Assembly: GCA_900155495.1 (NCBI GenBank)
Contig: FTLJ01000154.1
Location: 1-64,000, forward strand
Origin: Porogramme epimiltina
Lineage: Eukaryota; Basidiomycota; Agaricomycetes; Polyporales; Polyporaceae
DNA length: 64,000 nt
Reading direction: 5' to 3'
Shown here: piece by piece, positions 35,379 through 47,318 of the stretch
Layout: each line of letters opens with the position of its first letter
How positions within the stretch are numbered: position 1 is the stretch's first letter
Translations under genes and position numbers: made by a program
Notes under the pieces: model-generated
What the model saw: only the letters and a program-made list of their open reading frames with translations
Databases searched by the model: none
Told to the model about the DNA's origin: nothing

Positions 35379-36044
35379 TCAGCTGATGTCGTCATCATCG
35401 ATCGGTGGTGTCTCAGTGGACAGGGTGGGGAGGACGAGGGTCTGCGTGCGGGTGGGCGGGGGGTTGGGTGATAGGGGAGCGTGTTGGCGCGAGTCGGACT
35501 GCTGCTTGATATACCTCACCGCGCCCACCTCGTGGCCGCCGCGCGACCGGGGCAGGTTCGGTGCTCCTCGGACAGCTGCCGCGACGCGCGCGCGTAACGC
35601 GGGGACGGGGAGCGTGACGGTACGCGTCGTGTCGCGCGCGGCGCGCGTCCTCGGCTGCGCGATCGATGGTCTACGCTGGATCTGATCCGCGCCGAGGACG
35701 ATCTCCCTCCCAACGTCCGCCGCCACCACCTTAATTTCAATCATTCCGAACCCCGAACCCCCGCGAACCACCGGCCCAACCGAGCCACACGAACCTGTTC
35801 GCGCCTGCGCCCGTACACCGGACGTTCCTGGACCGCTGACGCCTTCCCGTGTTTCCTGTGCCTTGCCTTCTGCGCCCGCGGTCCGGCGCACTTCCGTTCC
35901 CACCCCCAGGCGGTCAAGATCCACGGTTGGGCACTCCGACGTCCAAGTGGCGTGGCTGAAGATCGTCAGAAGAGCAAGCGCAAGACGAGCCGGACCCGGA
36001 GGGCACATCCCCATCCCCGCTACCCACTTCGCACCCGTTTTCAC
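35379..36044 (-). CDS. Hypothetical Arg/Thr-rich protein, uncertain
   Basis: An uninterrupted frame of 221 codons ends 10 bp from the stop codon of the convergent 855-residue gene. From an internal methionine (MGMCPPGPARLALALLTIF) it would start with a plausible signal peptide and continue with low-complexity sequence (REIVLGADQIQRRP, RDTTRTVTLPVPALRARVA, TPPIDDDDIS). High GC content alone keeps frames open in this genome, and no domain or paralog supports it. It could be real, a relic or chance. Confidence 0.3.
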   Translation of the reverse strand: MKTGAKWVAGMGMCPPGPARLALALLTIFSHATWTSECPTVDLDRLGVGTEVRRTAGAEGKAQETREGVSGPGTSGVRAQARTGSCGSVGPVVRGGSGFGMIEIKVVAADVGREIVLGADQIQRRPSIAQPRTRAARDTTRTVTLPVPALRARVAAAVRGAPNLPRSRGGHEVGAVRYIKQQSDSRQHAPLSPNPPPTRTQTLVLPTLSTETPPIDDDDIS

Positions 36045-39000
36045 TTTCTGCTTTCCTCGTGCGTTTGACCGCGGTTCTTCCGTTTGAATGACGCTCTCCG
36101 GCGCGAGCCCTGCCTCGTGTCCACATTATGCATCTCCCTTGCCTTTCTTACCTCTTGTATACTAGCGCGCTTTTCGGACCTTTTATTCGCCGTCTTCCCA
36201 ATCACCACATCCCAGCCACCCCCCCACAGACGTCATCGACTGCTCGCCCTTGTCACATAGCGTAATCCCCTATCCCCGCCTCGTGCCTCCATACTTATTC
36301 ACCGCCCACTGTGCCCTCCGCGGACCCCAAGCTCCCTTGCCCCCCCCCCGCTCCGGTCTTGCTCGTCGGTTGCCTCGACGGCAATCGCTCGCGCCTATTT
36401 CGTGCCCGTGGATCCCCCTATCCTAACATACACCCATCCATCCGCATCCACATCCCTCGCCGTCGTCTCGCTTTGCAACCGTGCTCTGAAAGTATCCACT
36501 CCCCGCGTTGGTTTCCCCCACCCCCCACCACCCCCGACTGCTTCGTTTCGTTTCGTTTCGTTTCGTTTCGTTCCCGTTCCGTGTCCGACCGCAGTGCACA
36601 GTGTCTCGAGCTCGACCCTCGCATCTCCGCCCCGGGCGAGGCTGTCGGAGTCTGAGCTAGGCACACGGCCGCGGTCTCGGCTCGGACGCAATGTGTTGCA
36701 GGTGCGGGCGGCGTCGAAGGAGCGTCGCCTCTGTGATATTGCCTCTGTAGATAATACTAAACCGTGGCCTCGGCACTAGGATGTGTCTGTCGTACATATA
36801 TACTGTATCCCCTGCCCCACTGCCCCCTGTTTGTACTTGTAGCTCGATATCGATCATCCTCCCCCGGTGCCGCCGTTGATTGGAATACATGCATTTGGCG
36901 GAGACGATCGCGCTCTGTTCGTGTCCTCCGCGGATCCGTCTGATTATCTCCCGCGCCGGGCCCACCGAGCGAGGGTCGCTCGACCCGAGGCGCGACGTCC
37001 TCGCGCGGACTGGGGCAAGGTGGCGAGGCACATGGGCGCCAAAAGGGCGAGCTTGACCTCGAACCACGCGTCGATCGTCGTGCGCTAGGCGTGCCCGTCC
37101 GTCGTCGGGCGGAAATCCACGCGAAATGAAGCGCTTCGCCGTTCCAGAACCCGTTGTGGACGCGTATGTGCTGGGGATATGGGCGTCCGGGTAAGTGGTG
37201 CCGGCCGTGTGTGCAGCGGTATTGGCTAATGTGCTGGTCATACTTAGATACACAGCGCCCTGGCGTCCTCCGTGTGGCGGGGGTCCCCATGGGCCTGGGC
37301 GACTTTGCCTGGGCTAGGCTTGCGCCTGAAGAGCGTGTCCGAGAGACCTCGGCCCGGGAGGTGAGTGGTCCTTGTTGTGTTCAATAGGGCGAAATGGAGA
37401 CAGCTTCGAAGGCCGAGATGAGCCTTCGAAGGGTCTCGATGTACCCTTGTCCTTGCCTTCGCAAAGTTGCAGTGGCTCTGCTCGCGGTTCGGTGTCTATG
37501 GCAGAAAAACGCGGATGATGCGTGGCAGGCTGGCAAGAAATGGAGCGCAGCAGGCGAGGCTACGCCGCTTCGTCCACCGGAGTGACGAGTCCTGGCTCCC
37601 GGGCGGCCATCCTAAGAGCGCCCACACGATGCGGTGTAATACCTGGCAGGTGCCACGAGGCCGGTGTGGTCGAGTAGACGCAGCGCTGGGAGCACACTTT
37701 TGGTCAGATATGGAAAGAAGGTTATTGAACTTCGCGAATGAGCTTCTACGAAGCACTTCTCCCAATTTCGTCCCTAGTCCTTTCATGCGATGGTTGAAGC
37801 TTCCTCTGGCCGGAGGGGCAGCGAATCCTGATCGTGAGCCTCGTAGGATACGTTTCCATACGTCGCTTGCAGTGACTCCCTATCCACTTTTCCGTTCCTC
37901 TTTACCCCCGTATTTGGGAGCACAGGATTGGGAGGAGCTCCCGGGAGCGCCAATATGTATCATAATGTATGTATGTGGATTCCTGCGGGATACTAACGCC
38001 TCTCACCCCCAGTGCTCCTTACTTATCATTATGCCGCCATGACTCCCTACACATCGCCCACGAACCATATACTCGTTACCTCTTTTGCTTCAACCGCATT
38101 AGGCCACGCCGTACACTACGCGTCCGTTCGGCCTGCCCCTCGTCTTCAATCCCGACGGTCTCATCCTCCCGCTCGCTCTTCTCGTACCCCTGAAAAGGCA
38201 GCTTGCACGCGCGGCACTCGCTCCTGGCTCCGGGAATGACCTCGTTCTCGTGTGTCGGCCCACTCGTCCTATGCTCTGGCGACGCCACTCAATGACGAAG
38301 CTTGCGATCTCTGCCCTGCCTGAGCATGTCCTTGGCCGCCACTGTCGGTTGGAGAGAAGAATTTAAGCTCTGCACCATGGGGCCGGAGGAAACTCATCCG
38401 CCCACTCGACATGGGATACCCACCCAACACCCCGTTGCAATATAACGGTGCCTCCAACTCCGTGCTGGAGCAACACCGCCCTCGATATCCGCGTGCTACA
38501 CACTCTGCTCAACGGCATCCTTGCGCATACAATGGTGTTTCCTCAAGACCTCTCGCTCAACATGATCCTCGCTACTTCTATGGGAAGGCTGAGGAAGTGG
38601 ATACGGAACATGCACATCGTACTCGTGCACTATTGCGGCACGCACAAAACCCGCCTATTCCAGTTCAGTACCCAGACCCGTCCATAGAACGGTCATCACG
38701 GTCCTCTCGCTCTCGCCTCCCTCCAAGTGTTCTTCCCCCAGACCGCATTTCGCCATGGTCGGCTCGCCCTGTGAACCACACATCATACTCTTCGCTCATT
38801 ACTGAAGGGGTTCGGGCACACCACCATCTTGGTCCCGAGAGAAATTGTTCGAAGCCATCTCTGCTCCAACGCGAACACCATCGGAGCTCCGAACGCTACC
38901 GCCCGAGGCATACGGAAGTCCCTCGAAGTCACTGCGATCTACGTTCCGGACAGCCGACGAGACTACACTCTGGGAAACAGCACCCCGATCCCTGTATTGT

Positions 39001-39563
39001 CCCCCTTGACAGTCATTTCTCTCCGCGAGGACCACCAATGTGAGCCCTCCCAACTGTTATACGAGCCCCGCTTGACTCCATCTTACCCTCAAGGACGTTG
39101 TCGGGACGGCGGCTGGCTGCTCTATGGAGTATGCCTATGCAGTCTAGGTATTAGCCGTGGCGCTCCATGGCGCTCACAACGAATACACGGCTACAGGAAA
39201 TACCACAGGCCGCACTCGTTCTCCTTTCTGCAATCTATACTCGTGTTGGAAAAGCTTGTGGCATACACCGTTTAACTGCTGTATGTAGTAGTGACACCTA
39301 CTACCACGATCGTATATCATCACGGTGCCCAAGGGCACCATGTTTTTATGGCTAGTATGTCTCTGACTTTCATTAGAAGCGTTGTGGGAGTATATTAGTA
39401 GGTTCGGTATGTATGTAGTACGCCGTACGGCGAGCTTACTCGCGTTGCGCGCCTGCAGCTCTTTGCCGAATGCAGTGCCACCCCGAGTACCCTCGTCCTT
39501 GTCTCAGGCCGTATTTTTAACGTGTTCCTTAGTAGAGCACGCACCCCCTTTCCCACTACCACT
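36045..39563. other. Gene-poor region with decayed coding-like fragments
   Basis: About 3.5 kb. 36300-36600 is strongly pyrimidine-rich. 37250-37370 on the plus strand reads GVLRVAGVPMGLGDFAWA before a good donor site, resembling an isolated exon. 38040-38370 on the plus strand has coding character in two frames that would join only through a frameshift near 38130 (first frame HILVTSFASTALGHAVHYA, second frame FGLPLVFNPDGLILPLALL). 38450-38690 (LDIRVLHTLLNGILAHTMVF) and 38830-39030 are similar. No intact gene can be built. These look like remains of one or more lost genes of unknown identity. Confidence 0.4.
36541..36571 (+). repeat. TTTCG microsatellite
   Basis: Six consecutive 5-bp units (one CTTCG followed by five TTTCG) sit in pyrimidine-rich intergenic DNA. 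Confidence 0.9.
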
Positions 39564-41648
39564 ATGCACCCCTGTCTGCTTTCAATCGACATCTTCTCCA
39601 ATATCCTCGACCATGTTTCGACGCTCGTTCAAGAAGTGCATCCATTCGGAAGCAGCAACATGTACGCTCCCAGAAATCCGGCACTTGCGTCCCTCGCTCG
39701 TACCTGCAAAGCTTTCATGGAACCAACGTTGGACGTGTTGTGGAGAAGCCAGGTTACCCTTGCGCCTCTCGTGCAGACCTTTCCGGAGGAGATATGGTCT
39801 CAGAAGTTGTGGAGGTACGCGGATACGACCGGGGAGCCACTTTTTGATATTGTACGTCGTTGCTTCCGTCCACTGCTTCGCGCCCTGTTCCCCTCCAACA
39901 CCGAGCCCGTCATCCTCAGATACTAAAAAGGACACCCACTGCGTTGGAGTGGTCCAGATTCAACTTCTACGCTCGTCGCATCAAGCGATTGGGGTATTGC
40001 GGAGTTGAACACAACGACCTGGTGACCCGGCATTGGTATGTGCCCGCCACGTTCGCAAATAAGAAGGAAATACAATTGGACACCATGTTACGCCTGGCAA
40101 TATCTCGAAGGACACGTTGGCTATTGCCTAATCTTGAGTCCATACGGTGGATATTTCATCGTGAGGTCATAAGTATGAGCCTCATCCCTCTGTTCCTTGG
40201 GCCTAAAGTGACTAGCTTCACTTTCGGGCATCTCCTCTGCGAAGATAACTTCAAACCCGCGCTACCCGATCAATATCCCCACCCTCACCTGTACACGATG
40301 GCGGCGTGTCCGGCCCTCACACAGCTGGAGCTGCATTTGACGAAGCACGACGCCGCTCTAGTGGATGCTGTGGCTGCATTCGCGTACGCTACTGATCTCC
40401 GCTTGGAATGCTTCGTAGTCGAAGGAGTCGACCCGTGGCCCGAACACTTCTTACAATATCTTGCTGGCCTTCCTCACCTTCGAAGGGTGCATCTTACCTT
40501 GAACGACGCTTCAGCGAATAACATGGGCATCTTTTACACGGCGACACCGCACTTCCCCTTTCCGTCATTGCACACCCTTCAGCTTCGTCTCCCTACCCTT
40601 ATCGCATGCTCCGATCTCATCATTCTCATGAATACGCACCGTCTCCACACACTTTCCGTCGTCGTCACGGGCGGGGTCTTACCGTGGGAGGTCGCAGAGC
40701 TTTTCGACCTTCTGTACGAGCGCAGCATTGGGCCAAGTCTTCAGGTCGTGGACATATCATTCCAACCGATGGCCTCGTCGGACTGGCACGTACCAGACGA
40801 GTCTTTCCTCTTTGAACACCTAGAGTCTCTTCTGTATTTCCGCAACATGCGCACCTTTCGCCTCTTCATCCCTTTTTTCTATGCTCTCAGCGATGAGGAC
40901 ATAGGGTGGATCGCTGATGCTTGGCCGCTTCTCATTGAATGCCGGATTGGAGGCCATTGGGGATTCATGTGCGACTCGTTCGTCACCTGGTCGGGGCTGG
41001 CACAGCTCGTGTCCAAGTGTCCCAACTTGGTCGAGCTCGGGATATCGTTCGACTCTAGACGGGATGATATATCGTCGGTCACCTCGAGAGACGATTTCCG
41101 GCCAAACCACAACCTCCGATACCTCAACGTTCAGGATAGTGTGCTTCATTCTATGGAGGTCTTTGCGCGCCACTTGTTTGCAATCGCTCCCCGGATCGTG
41201 TCTGTGCTGGGGAGAGGGTCCGGTGACATGAGCACTGGGCCCCATGCGTTCCTTGAGCAAGTGGAAAAGATGATGTGGGAGCTCCGTCGGACCGAGATGC
41301 GGGATGAATTTGCGTTTCTGGATCAGTTTGGTCAGTGTCCCAGAGCCGTCTTTCACCTTGTTGTCCGATTTCTCACGTTTTCTATCCTTCCTAGTCGTCA
41401 CCGAAGCCGACTACATGAACGATTGGGGTGCCCCCCGGCCACAGTTTCCTTGGAGGAAGAAACCCAATGGTGATATAGTCCCGACGCAGCCACTTAAACC
41501 TCTTATAGAGGCGTTTCAACGCTCGAAGGTTACTACTGCGGCTTCGTCTGCCCTTGAATTCCAGGCTAACGCACCGCTGCCTCGTAGCGCGAGACCTCCT
41601 GAATCGCTTATGCTCTCCGGCGCCGTCCAGCAGCCACTGCCAGCTTAG
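39564..41648 (+). CDS. F-box domain protein, family 1 copy b
   Basis: Three exons (39564-39851, 39920-41330, 41395-41648) give 650 residues. The start MHPCLLSIDIFSNILDHVST with ASLARTCKAFMEPTLDVLWRS is the F-box-like region. The body is a series of leucine-rich segments (WLLPNLESIRWI, FPSLHTLQLRLP, RLHTLSVVV). Exon structure and order of conserved blocks match the minus-strand paralog at 23418 (FPEEIWSQ against FPEDVWQE, RFNFYARRIKRLG against RFNFYARRVKRLG, and the shared ADxMNxWG tail). The second intron uses a GTCAGT donor and is supported by phase and by the paralog. It continues about 30 residues further than the paralog at the C-terminus. It probably acts as an SCF ubiquitin-ligase substrate receptor. 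Confidence 0.84.
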
Positions 41649-41859
41649 TGGATAGATGTTCTGGTCAATGTTCGAGGAAGCCTCCGTCAGCATCTGCGTA
41701 GTACACTGTAAATGTTTCTCGGTTCCTTAAGATCGCGATTGATTGTCATAGGAGCTATCCAGCGCGGGGTTGCGATAATAGGTAGTCTGCACGTGTGTTC
41801 ATCTCTGCATGTAGTGGCCGAATATAATAACTTGAAGTAAGAGTTGGAAGGAAAGTACC

Positions 41860-42207
41860 AGAATCAAAGTGGGCAAATCCTGTGCTGCGGCACGCGTGGG
41901 AACCAACTCGATCGCCGGCGTAATGATCTCACTTGCTAAAGACCTTTCTTTACTTACCTTCACCGAGCGCGCTAGTGCGCTCAAGTGTATGGCGTGCCGC
42001 ACATTGTTGCACATCGAACCTGGCGTTGTGCGGAGCATTTTGGACATGCGCTTTACTGGATCCTTTGATTCAAGTTAACTGAAGCTACCCTGGTGAGTGC
42101 GCATAAGACAAGGTTAGCAAGCCTCCACATTCCCGGCGAACGCCACTCACCACTGCCACTCAACATTACTGTCATAGGATAGGCCGGTGCTCAAGCCTAT
42201 CTACGCC
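41860..42207 (+). promoter_or_regulatory. Promoter/5' leader with probable intron, duplicated at 62 kb
   Basis: This segment upstream of the F-box gene at 42208 resembles 62140-62495 upstream of its paralog. Shared pieces include GCGGCAC and GAACCAACTCG near the left end and CAAGCCTATCTAC just before each ATG. Both copies contain a GTGAGT donor about 100 bp before the ATG and a TAG acceptor 30 bp or less before it, so a 5' UTR intron is likely in both genes. Confidence 0.5.
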
Positions 42208-43838
42208 ATGGACGGACCGCATCTTCCCTTCGACATCTTAGTGTCAATGCTGGACATATCGTGCCCCTCAACAATCGCCACCTGCATGCAGACATGTCAT
42301 GCACTCTACCGTCACGGCGCAAAGCCACTCCTCGATTGGGGCGTCGAACTCGCTTCGCCTACGGACTTCGTCTCGTTCCTGAAATTCATGCGCGCAGACG
42401 AGAAGTTTAGGTTCCAGCATCTACAAAAGCTCGAGATCATCCAGTGTCCCACCGACCACTGTGATGCCATAGGCGCACTTCATGAATTGATCACACACCC
42501 CCTCGTCTCTATACACACGCTCGTCCTCGGGGACGCCGAAGAAACACTCAGGGTCTCTACATACCTCCACGGGTCCACACAAACACTCCCCGCTGCCCTA
42601 TGCGCACTCACTACCCTGCGCCACCTAACCGTCTCTACCTGTGGCCCACAAACGTCCGCCTTTCTCCGTGCACTGCGCTCGCCTCTCGAAACTGCGACCC
42701 TCAATCTCCTACCTCCTCCTCCCGAAGAGTCTTGGATGGCACCGCCCGATTACTGCCCGGGCGACAACGACCCCATCACGCTCCTGCGTGCGTCGTCGGC
42801 TGGCTCGCTGCATACTATACGAGGGACAGGCTTCGGTGGAGCAGCCCCCGCGGTGCGCAAGGACATCGTGCCGTTCCCACACGTCCACACGCTGAACGCG
42901 ACATTCATCCACCGGCTGGTTGAGAGCGGCGGGTCGAGGACGGAGGGCGCGATGCCCTACACGTGGCGGTACATCCGCGCGTTCCCGAACTTGAAGCGCC
43001 TCGCGCTTTCCATGGACCCGGAGACCCGCAGGTTTTCTGACCCCTGGGATGGATACATGTACGGCACAGAACGCTTGGAGGCCCTTGATCAGGTGCGTGC
43101 GGCGAATCGGGAAGACGTGGCTGCACTCCGGCGACGAGGCGGCGCGTGGGTGGGGTTGGAGGAGGTGCGCGGGGGAATGTATGCTTTATATGCGCTGGGA
43201 CTTGCACTGGTGGTGCCACGGGTAGTTGTGGAGAACGAGGTGTTTGATGCAGACCAGTGGAGGCTCGGGGCGGTGCTGGCGGACATGCGCCCGACGGCTC
43301 TGGTGGCGACCTTCTCGGGCGTGCAGAAGACGTTTGAGACGGTGTCGCCGCGGGGAACAACGTTGTCGCAGCCGGAAGGGACAAGTAGGTTGACCAAGAT
43401 AGAGCTAGTGGTGGAGTTTGACACTGGGGAGGGTAACGTGGACGTTGGCGTCGTGCTGGTAAGTCATATGTTGGACGAGACAATACAAGGGACAATGCTT
43501 ACTCCGCACGACAGGATTGTATACTCTCCGACTTCATCAGCATCCAACTGACTAGTCTGGCCCTGACATTGGATTACGGAAAAGTCAGGGGCTCGCCTGT
43601 TGCGCGGTTCCTTGAAGGCCTGGATCTGGAGGCATGCGCCCAAAGTTTCTCGCGCGCGATCCCTTCCCTGCAACACGTCGTCGTCAACATATGTTATCAT
43701 TCGTCGGCGGAGTGGGGAGGGGGTTCAGATATGGGAGAAGGACGCGAGGGAGCGGCGGAATGGTTGAGTGATGACTCTGACGGTGATGTCGACGAAAACT
43801 TGGCCATTTTAAGGGAAGACGATGACGATGGGTGGTAA
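42208..43838 (+). CDS. F-box domain protein, family 2 copy a
   Basis: Two exons (42208-43458, 43515-43838) give 524 residues. I chose the ATG at 42208 (MDGPHLPFDILVSML) rather than the in-frame one at 42187. It has the better context, and the paralog at 62496 starts at the equivalent place (MAGQRLPFDILADIL). LPFDILVSMLDI, with the following CMQTCHALYRHGAKPLLDWG, is a standard F-box. Leucine-rich segments follow (TTLRHLTVST, FPNLKRLALSM). Exon 2 begins DCILSDFISIQLTSLALTLD, has SPVARFLEGLDLEACAQSF in common with the paralog, and ends in an acidic tail (DDSDGDVDENLAILREDDDD). The acceptor CGACAG at 43514 keeps phase and matches the paralog. It is a probable SCF substrate receptor with unknown target. 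Confidence 0.85.
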
Positions 43839-45978
43839 TTCGATAGCAGTAGCGGAATATAGATTTCTACCTCTCGTCGAAAAATGAAGTGCTCACCTCT
43901 GCGAGGAATGAGCACACGGACTTTTTCGTTTAACGGCAGGCCATGATACTCAGGTTGAGGACCGAGCTTCGCTGCCACAGAAGTGTTCGCTCAACAAGTT
44001 TCCGTTTTCCATATGCTGTCGTCGGTATATTGTGGAGGGAGGCACAGAGATAAACATTTCCGAGGATACAGGGATCCGGGAAGGTGAGTGAGCGGAGGAG
44101 AGCCGGCAAGCGCGGGTGCACGACAGCAGGTCAACCCGTTCGGTCTTGACTCTCGCTTGTCTCTACTCCTCACTCTGCGTGTCAGTTTTGCATTCCTACT
44201 ACCGGAAAAACCTCAGTATATGTATGCTCACCCCCACTGAATCTACTTTTGGAACAGTCCTAATCATACCGACTTCTCGCTAGGAAGGCCCCTAGGCGAA
44301 ATGGCACGCGCCCTCATGTTAATGGGGAAATACCACGTCACGGTCGCAGGAGCAATTCAAAACTATGCAGAGTGGGAGCTAGGTCTATTTGAGGTCCGAC
44401 CGTGAGGTTTTATGGCCAGTCTCTGGCTGGCCTGAGGTACGTCAACCCCAACTATGTATTCAACATCCTACCTCGTTTTCACTGCACCTTGTTTCCCTTG
44501 TTTCCCCTATCCGCTCTTTACCTCTTATACGTTTCCATCGTGCTCTCTCTATTGGTGGCAGACACCGGGACCATCGGTGATCTCTCTTGTTCCCAAGCAA
44601 GGACGTTTGGTTTCTCTGTTGCTTGCGGTCCTTTGCGGTTCGCACGCGCCGTCCCCAGGATGTCGTTCCAAGGAGTCGGTTTTACCCCACCACACTTTGT
44701 TTCACTCTATACACACAACCATTATCCCCATGACAGTGACGCGAGTCTTCTCACTAGCTTCCCGGGCACGCTACTCACATCATGTCGTCACCGGCCCGAC
44801 CTCAAACTTATCTTTCTTTCCAACATCCTATATGCACCTTCGCAACGCCGACGTTAAGGCCCGCTGTTGACACACCCTTCCCTGCTCTGGCCATACGCAA
44901 GCACGGCTCCTTTGCGTCAACCCCTCACTCGTCAAAGTCTTGTGAATGCCCACTCCATACCTTGACCGCCTCTCTCGACAAGCTCCGGAAGATCGAGCCG
45001 CATACTCAATCTCTTTACCTCTACCGACACAAATCCAATGGTGCGCCTCTTAGTCCCTTACAGTCTCTTGCTATGCATCCTCCGCAGCTCTAGTTGCTCC
45101 ATGTGCCGTCACCTTGTTCCCGCGCCCTCCCAGCACAACCCCTTTCCAATATTACAATGCCACAGCGTCGTGCGTCAAGACCGAACCCGTTCATGTTACC
45201 ATAGCCTAACAAGCCCATGTCAAGACGCCGCGGCCGTCAGCATCCACCCGCATCACCTCCTTTACGCACCACATCCACGCCGTTGGCGTGATCTCGCCGC
45301 TCGCCCTCAAGCCTATCTTACAGTCCCCCCAGAACCCCAGCTGTCGAACACCCACAACCACAAGGCGGAGTCGCACAACTGGCTCCTCCAACCTATCCTA
45401 TCTCGGGCCAGGTTCCACCCCTTCGCCTCCCACACGTGTGTCCAAGAACTCTCCGTCGTCTCTTCATTCTATCATCATGAAGTCTCTGTCTTTCGGAACA
45501 CAGATGCGTCGCTCTATCTATCATCGCCGTTCCTTATCCCATTGCCTCCTACGTTGCATCTCTCTCTAACCAAATTCTGCCAACTCCGCTCCACTTCAAG
45601 CATTCCTTCTCTCCACGGATTTCTCGCACGAGGAATGGTCGATGTTAGGGTATCTCCTACTACGAGTGTCTCTAGATCTATACGACATGTCTAGTCGTCT
45701 TTCGTCGATGTACAATATAGAGTATGATAGACAATAACATGCCCTCGTTCATCTGTGACAGTTCTATGCCAGGTTTGAGCTCGTTACCGTCAGGGTGCGA
45801 TTCTCGTCAAGAGGTGCAATCGTTCTACGACAACGTGGCGGGCCTGACAAGCGAGCGTGTCTATCGTAGGCAAATTCACTCCAAGCCATTACACAACTCC
45901 TTAATCTAACGTGGCGTATCTCGTAACAGTTCAATGCTACGTATTCAACTACAGCAGACCCACTCGACTCTCGAACCC
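43839..45978. other. Intergenic region, pyrimidine-rich, nothing recognised
   Basis: About 2.1 kb. A minus-strand segment at 43880-43978 reads GPQPEYHGLPLNEKVRVLI and ends at a GTGAGC donor, so it could be a stray exon, but nothing connects to it. 44400-45650 is very CT-rich on the plus strand and open in two frames for that reason. No domain was recognised. Confidence 0.45.
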
Positions 45979-47202
45979 CTACCCCTCGCGCTCCTCACCC
46001 TCCATCAGGGACTGGAATCGCTCGATCGCAGAACCAGGCGCATTCTCGTTCACGAACGCCTCCAGGTTGTCTCCACTCACCTGCGCCACTCTCCCCGCCA
46101 TTGCCCACATCCTCTCCTCCCACTCCGCCACAGCCGCGTCGATGTCCGCCACACTCTGCCCCTTTCCTTGTCCCACGACCTCCACCAACGCTAATCCGAG
46201 TTCCAGCGCGTCCAGCATAGCCAGGTTCGCCCCCGCGCCCGAGAACGGGCTCATCAGGTGCGCCGCGTCCCCGAGCACAGTCGTCCCAGACACATGCGCC
46301 CACCGATGGCCCACGGGGAGCACATACAGCGGACGCGGGTACACCGCTGCCGCATCCGCGTGCTCGACGAGCGCCCGCAGCCACGGGGCCCACCCCGCGT
46401 ACACCTCCAGCAGCGCCGCGCGCGCCGCGCCAGCGTCGCCGTCGGGGACCGCCCACTCCTTGGGCGCGCGGAAGAACGCGTACGTGCGGACTCGCCCGTC
46501 CCCGTTCACCTGGCTCGCCAGCATCCGGTTCTTGCCCAGCGCGAACATGCTCCCCTTCCCGATCGCAGCGACGACGTCCGCGAGGGCCGCGCTGCCTGCG
46601 ACGGCAGGCGCGAGGGAGATCTCGAGCCCGTTCACCCCTGTGTACGCCGGTTCGACCCCGGGGGACATGAGCGCGCGCACGAGGGAGTGCGCCCCATCCG
46701 CTCCGACGAGTATGTCGCACGTTGCCTCCGCTCCGTTCGCGAACGTGAGAGCATGCCGCCCGCCGCCGAGGGCGTGCACCGACGCGAGTGCGTGGTCCCA
46801 CTTGATCGACCCAGCCGGGCACGCGTCGAGGAGTAGCTTGCGGAGGGTCGTCCGGTCGATTTCAGGCCTGCACTCCTCGGGGGCCTTGGGAGCAGCGGGA
46901 GCGGGGTGATGGACTAGGAGCGCTCCCGCGGCGTCGTAGATCTTGAGCTCTTCGCCTTCGGGGCGCGAGAGGGCGTTGAACGCGGCCTCGAGGCCGTTCT
47001 CGCGCAGAGCGCGCTGGCCGTTCGTGTACCCGAGGTCGAGGGTGCCGCCAAGGTGCGCGCGGGCGGCGAAGTCGGCGTCGCGCTCGTACACCGTGGCGGG
47101 GACGCCGCGGTGGTGGAGGGTGAGGAGGAGTGTGAGACCGGCGAGCCCACCACCGATAATCGCAATCTCGGGGCAGGGCTTGGTGGTGTAGGTGGAAGAC
47201 AT
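45979..47202 (-). CDS. FAD-dependent (class A, TetX-like) monooxygenase, intronless
   Basis: A single open frame of 407 residues. Class A flavoprotein monooxygenases use NAD(P)H and O2 to hydroxylate small organic substrates. The FAD-binding GxGxxG motif is IIGGGLAGLTLLL at about 13-25, with ERD closing the fold. The DG motif appears as ILVGADGAHSLVR, and the second FAD motif as GDAAHLMSPFSGAGANLAML, which is the TetX-like variant of GDAAH. There is no signal peptide or membrane span, so it is cytosolic. It is the only long gene in the window without introns and is markedly GC- and Ala-rich. A TATA box lies about 110 bp upstream. It stands alone, with no adjacent biosynthetic backbone gene. 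The substrate is unknown. Confidence 0.9.
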   Translation of the reverse strand: MSSTYTTKPCPEIAIIGGGLAGLTLLLTLHHRGVPATVYERDADFAARAHLGGTLDLGYTNGQRALRENGLEAAFNALSRPEGEELKIYDAAGALLVHHPAPAAPKAPEECRPEIDRTTLRKLLLDACPAGSIKWDHALASVHALGGGRHALTFANGAEATCDILVGADGAHSLVRALMSPGVEPAYTGVNGLEISLAPAVAGSAALADVVAAIGKGSMFALGKNRMLASQVNGDGRVRTYAFFRAPKEWAVPDGDAGAARAALLEVYAGWAPWLRALVEHADAAAVYPRPLYVLPVGHRWAHVSGTTVLGDAAHLMSPFSGAGANLAMLDALELGLALVEVVGQGKGQSVADIDAAVAEWEERMWAMAGRVAQVSGDNLEAFVNENAPGSAIERFQSLMEGEEREG

Positions 47203-47311
47203 ACTGTGATGGTTTGTATTGAGTGCAGGAGATAGACAAAGAAGTTGTCGAAGTGGTCTTTACTGAATGTGTTGACTGTTGGTTGAGTTCCAGGACGGAG
47301 AACGGCCATCG

Positions 47312-47318
47312 TTTTATA
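47312..47318 (-). promoter_or_regulatory. TATA box of the monooxygenase gene
   Basis: On the minus strand this is TATAAAA, about 110 bp upstream of the start codon at 47202. Confidence 0.55.

Noticed and set aside
36657..37290. Overlapping minus-strand frames of 177-198 codons
   Set aside because: Three alternative frames are open at once, none with recognisable motifs; likely a composition effect.
45038..45694. 218-codon plus-strand frame
   Set aside because: Sits in CT-rich DNA where stop codons are rare; no domain, no splice context, no paralog.
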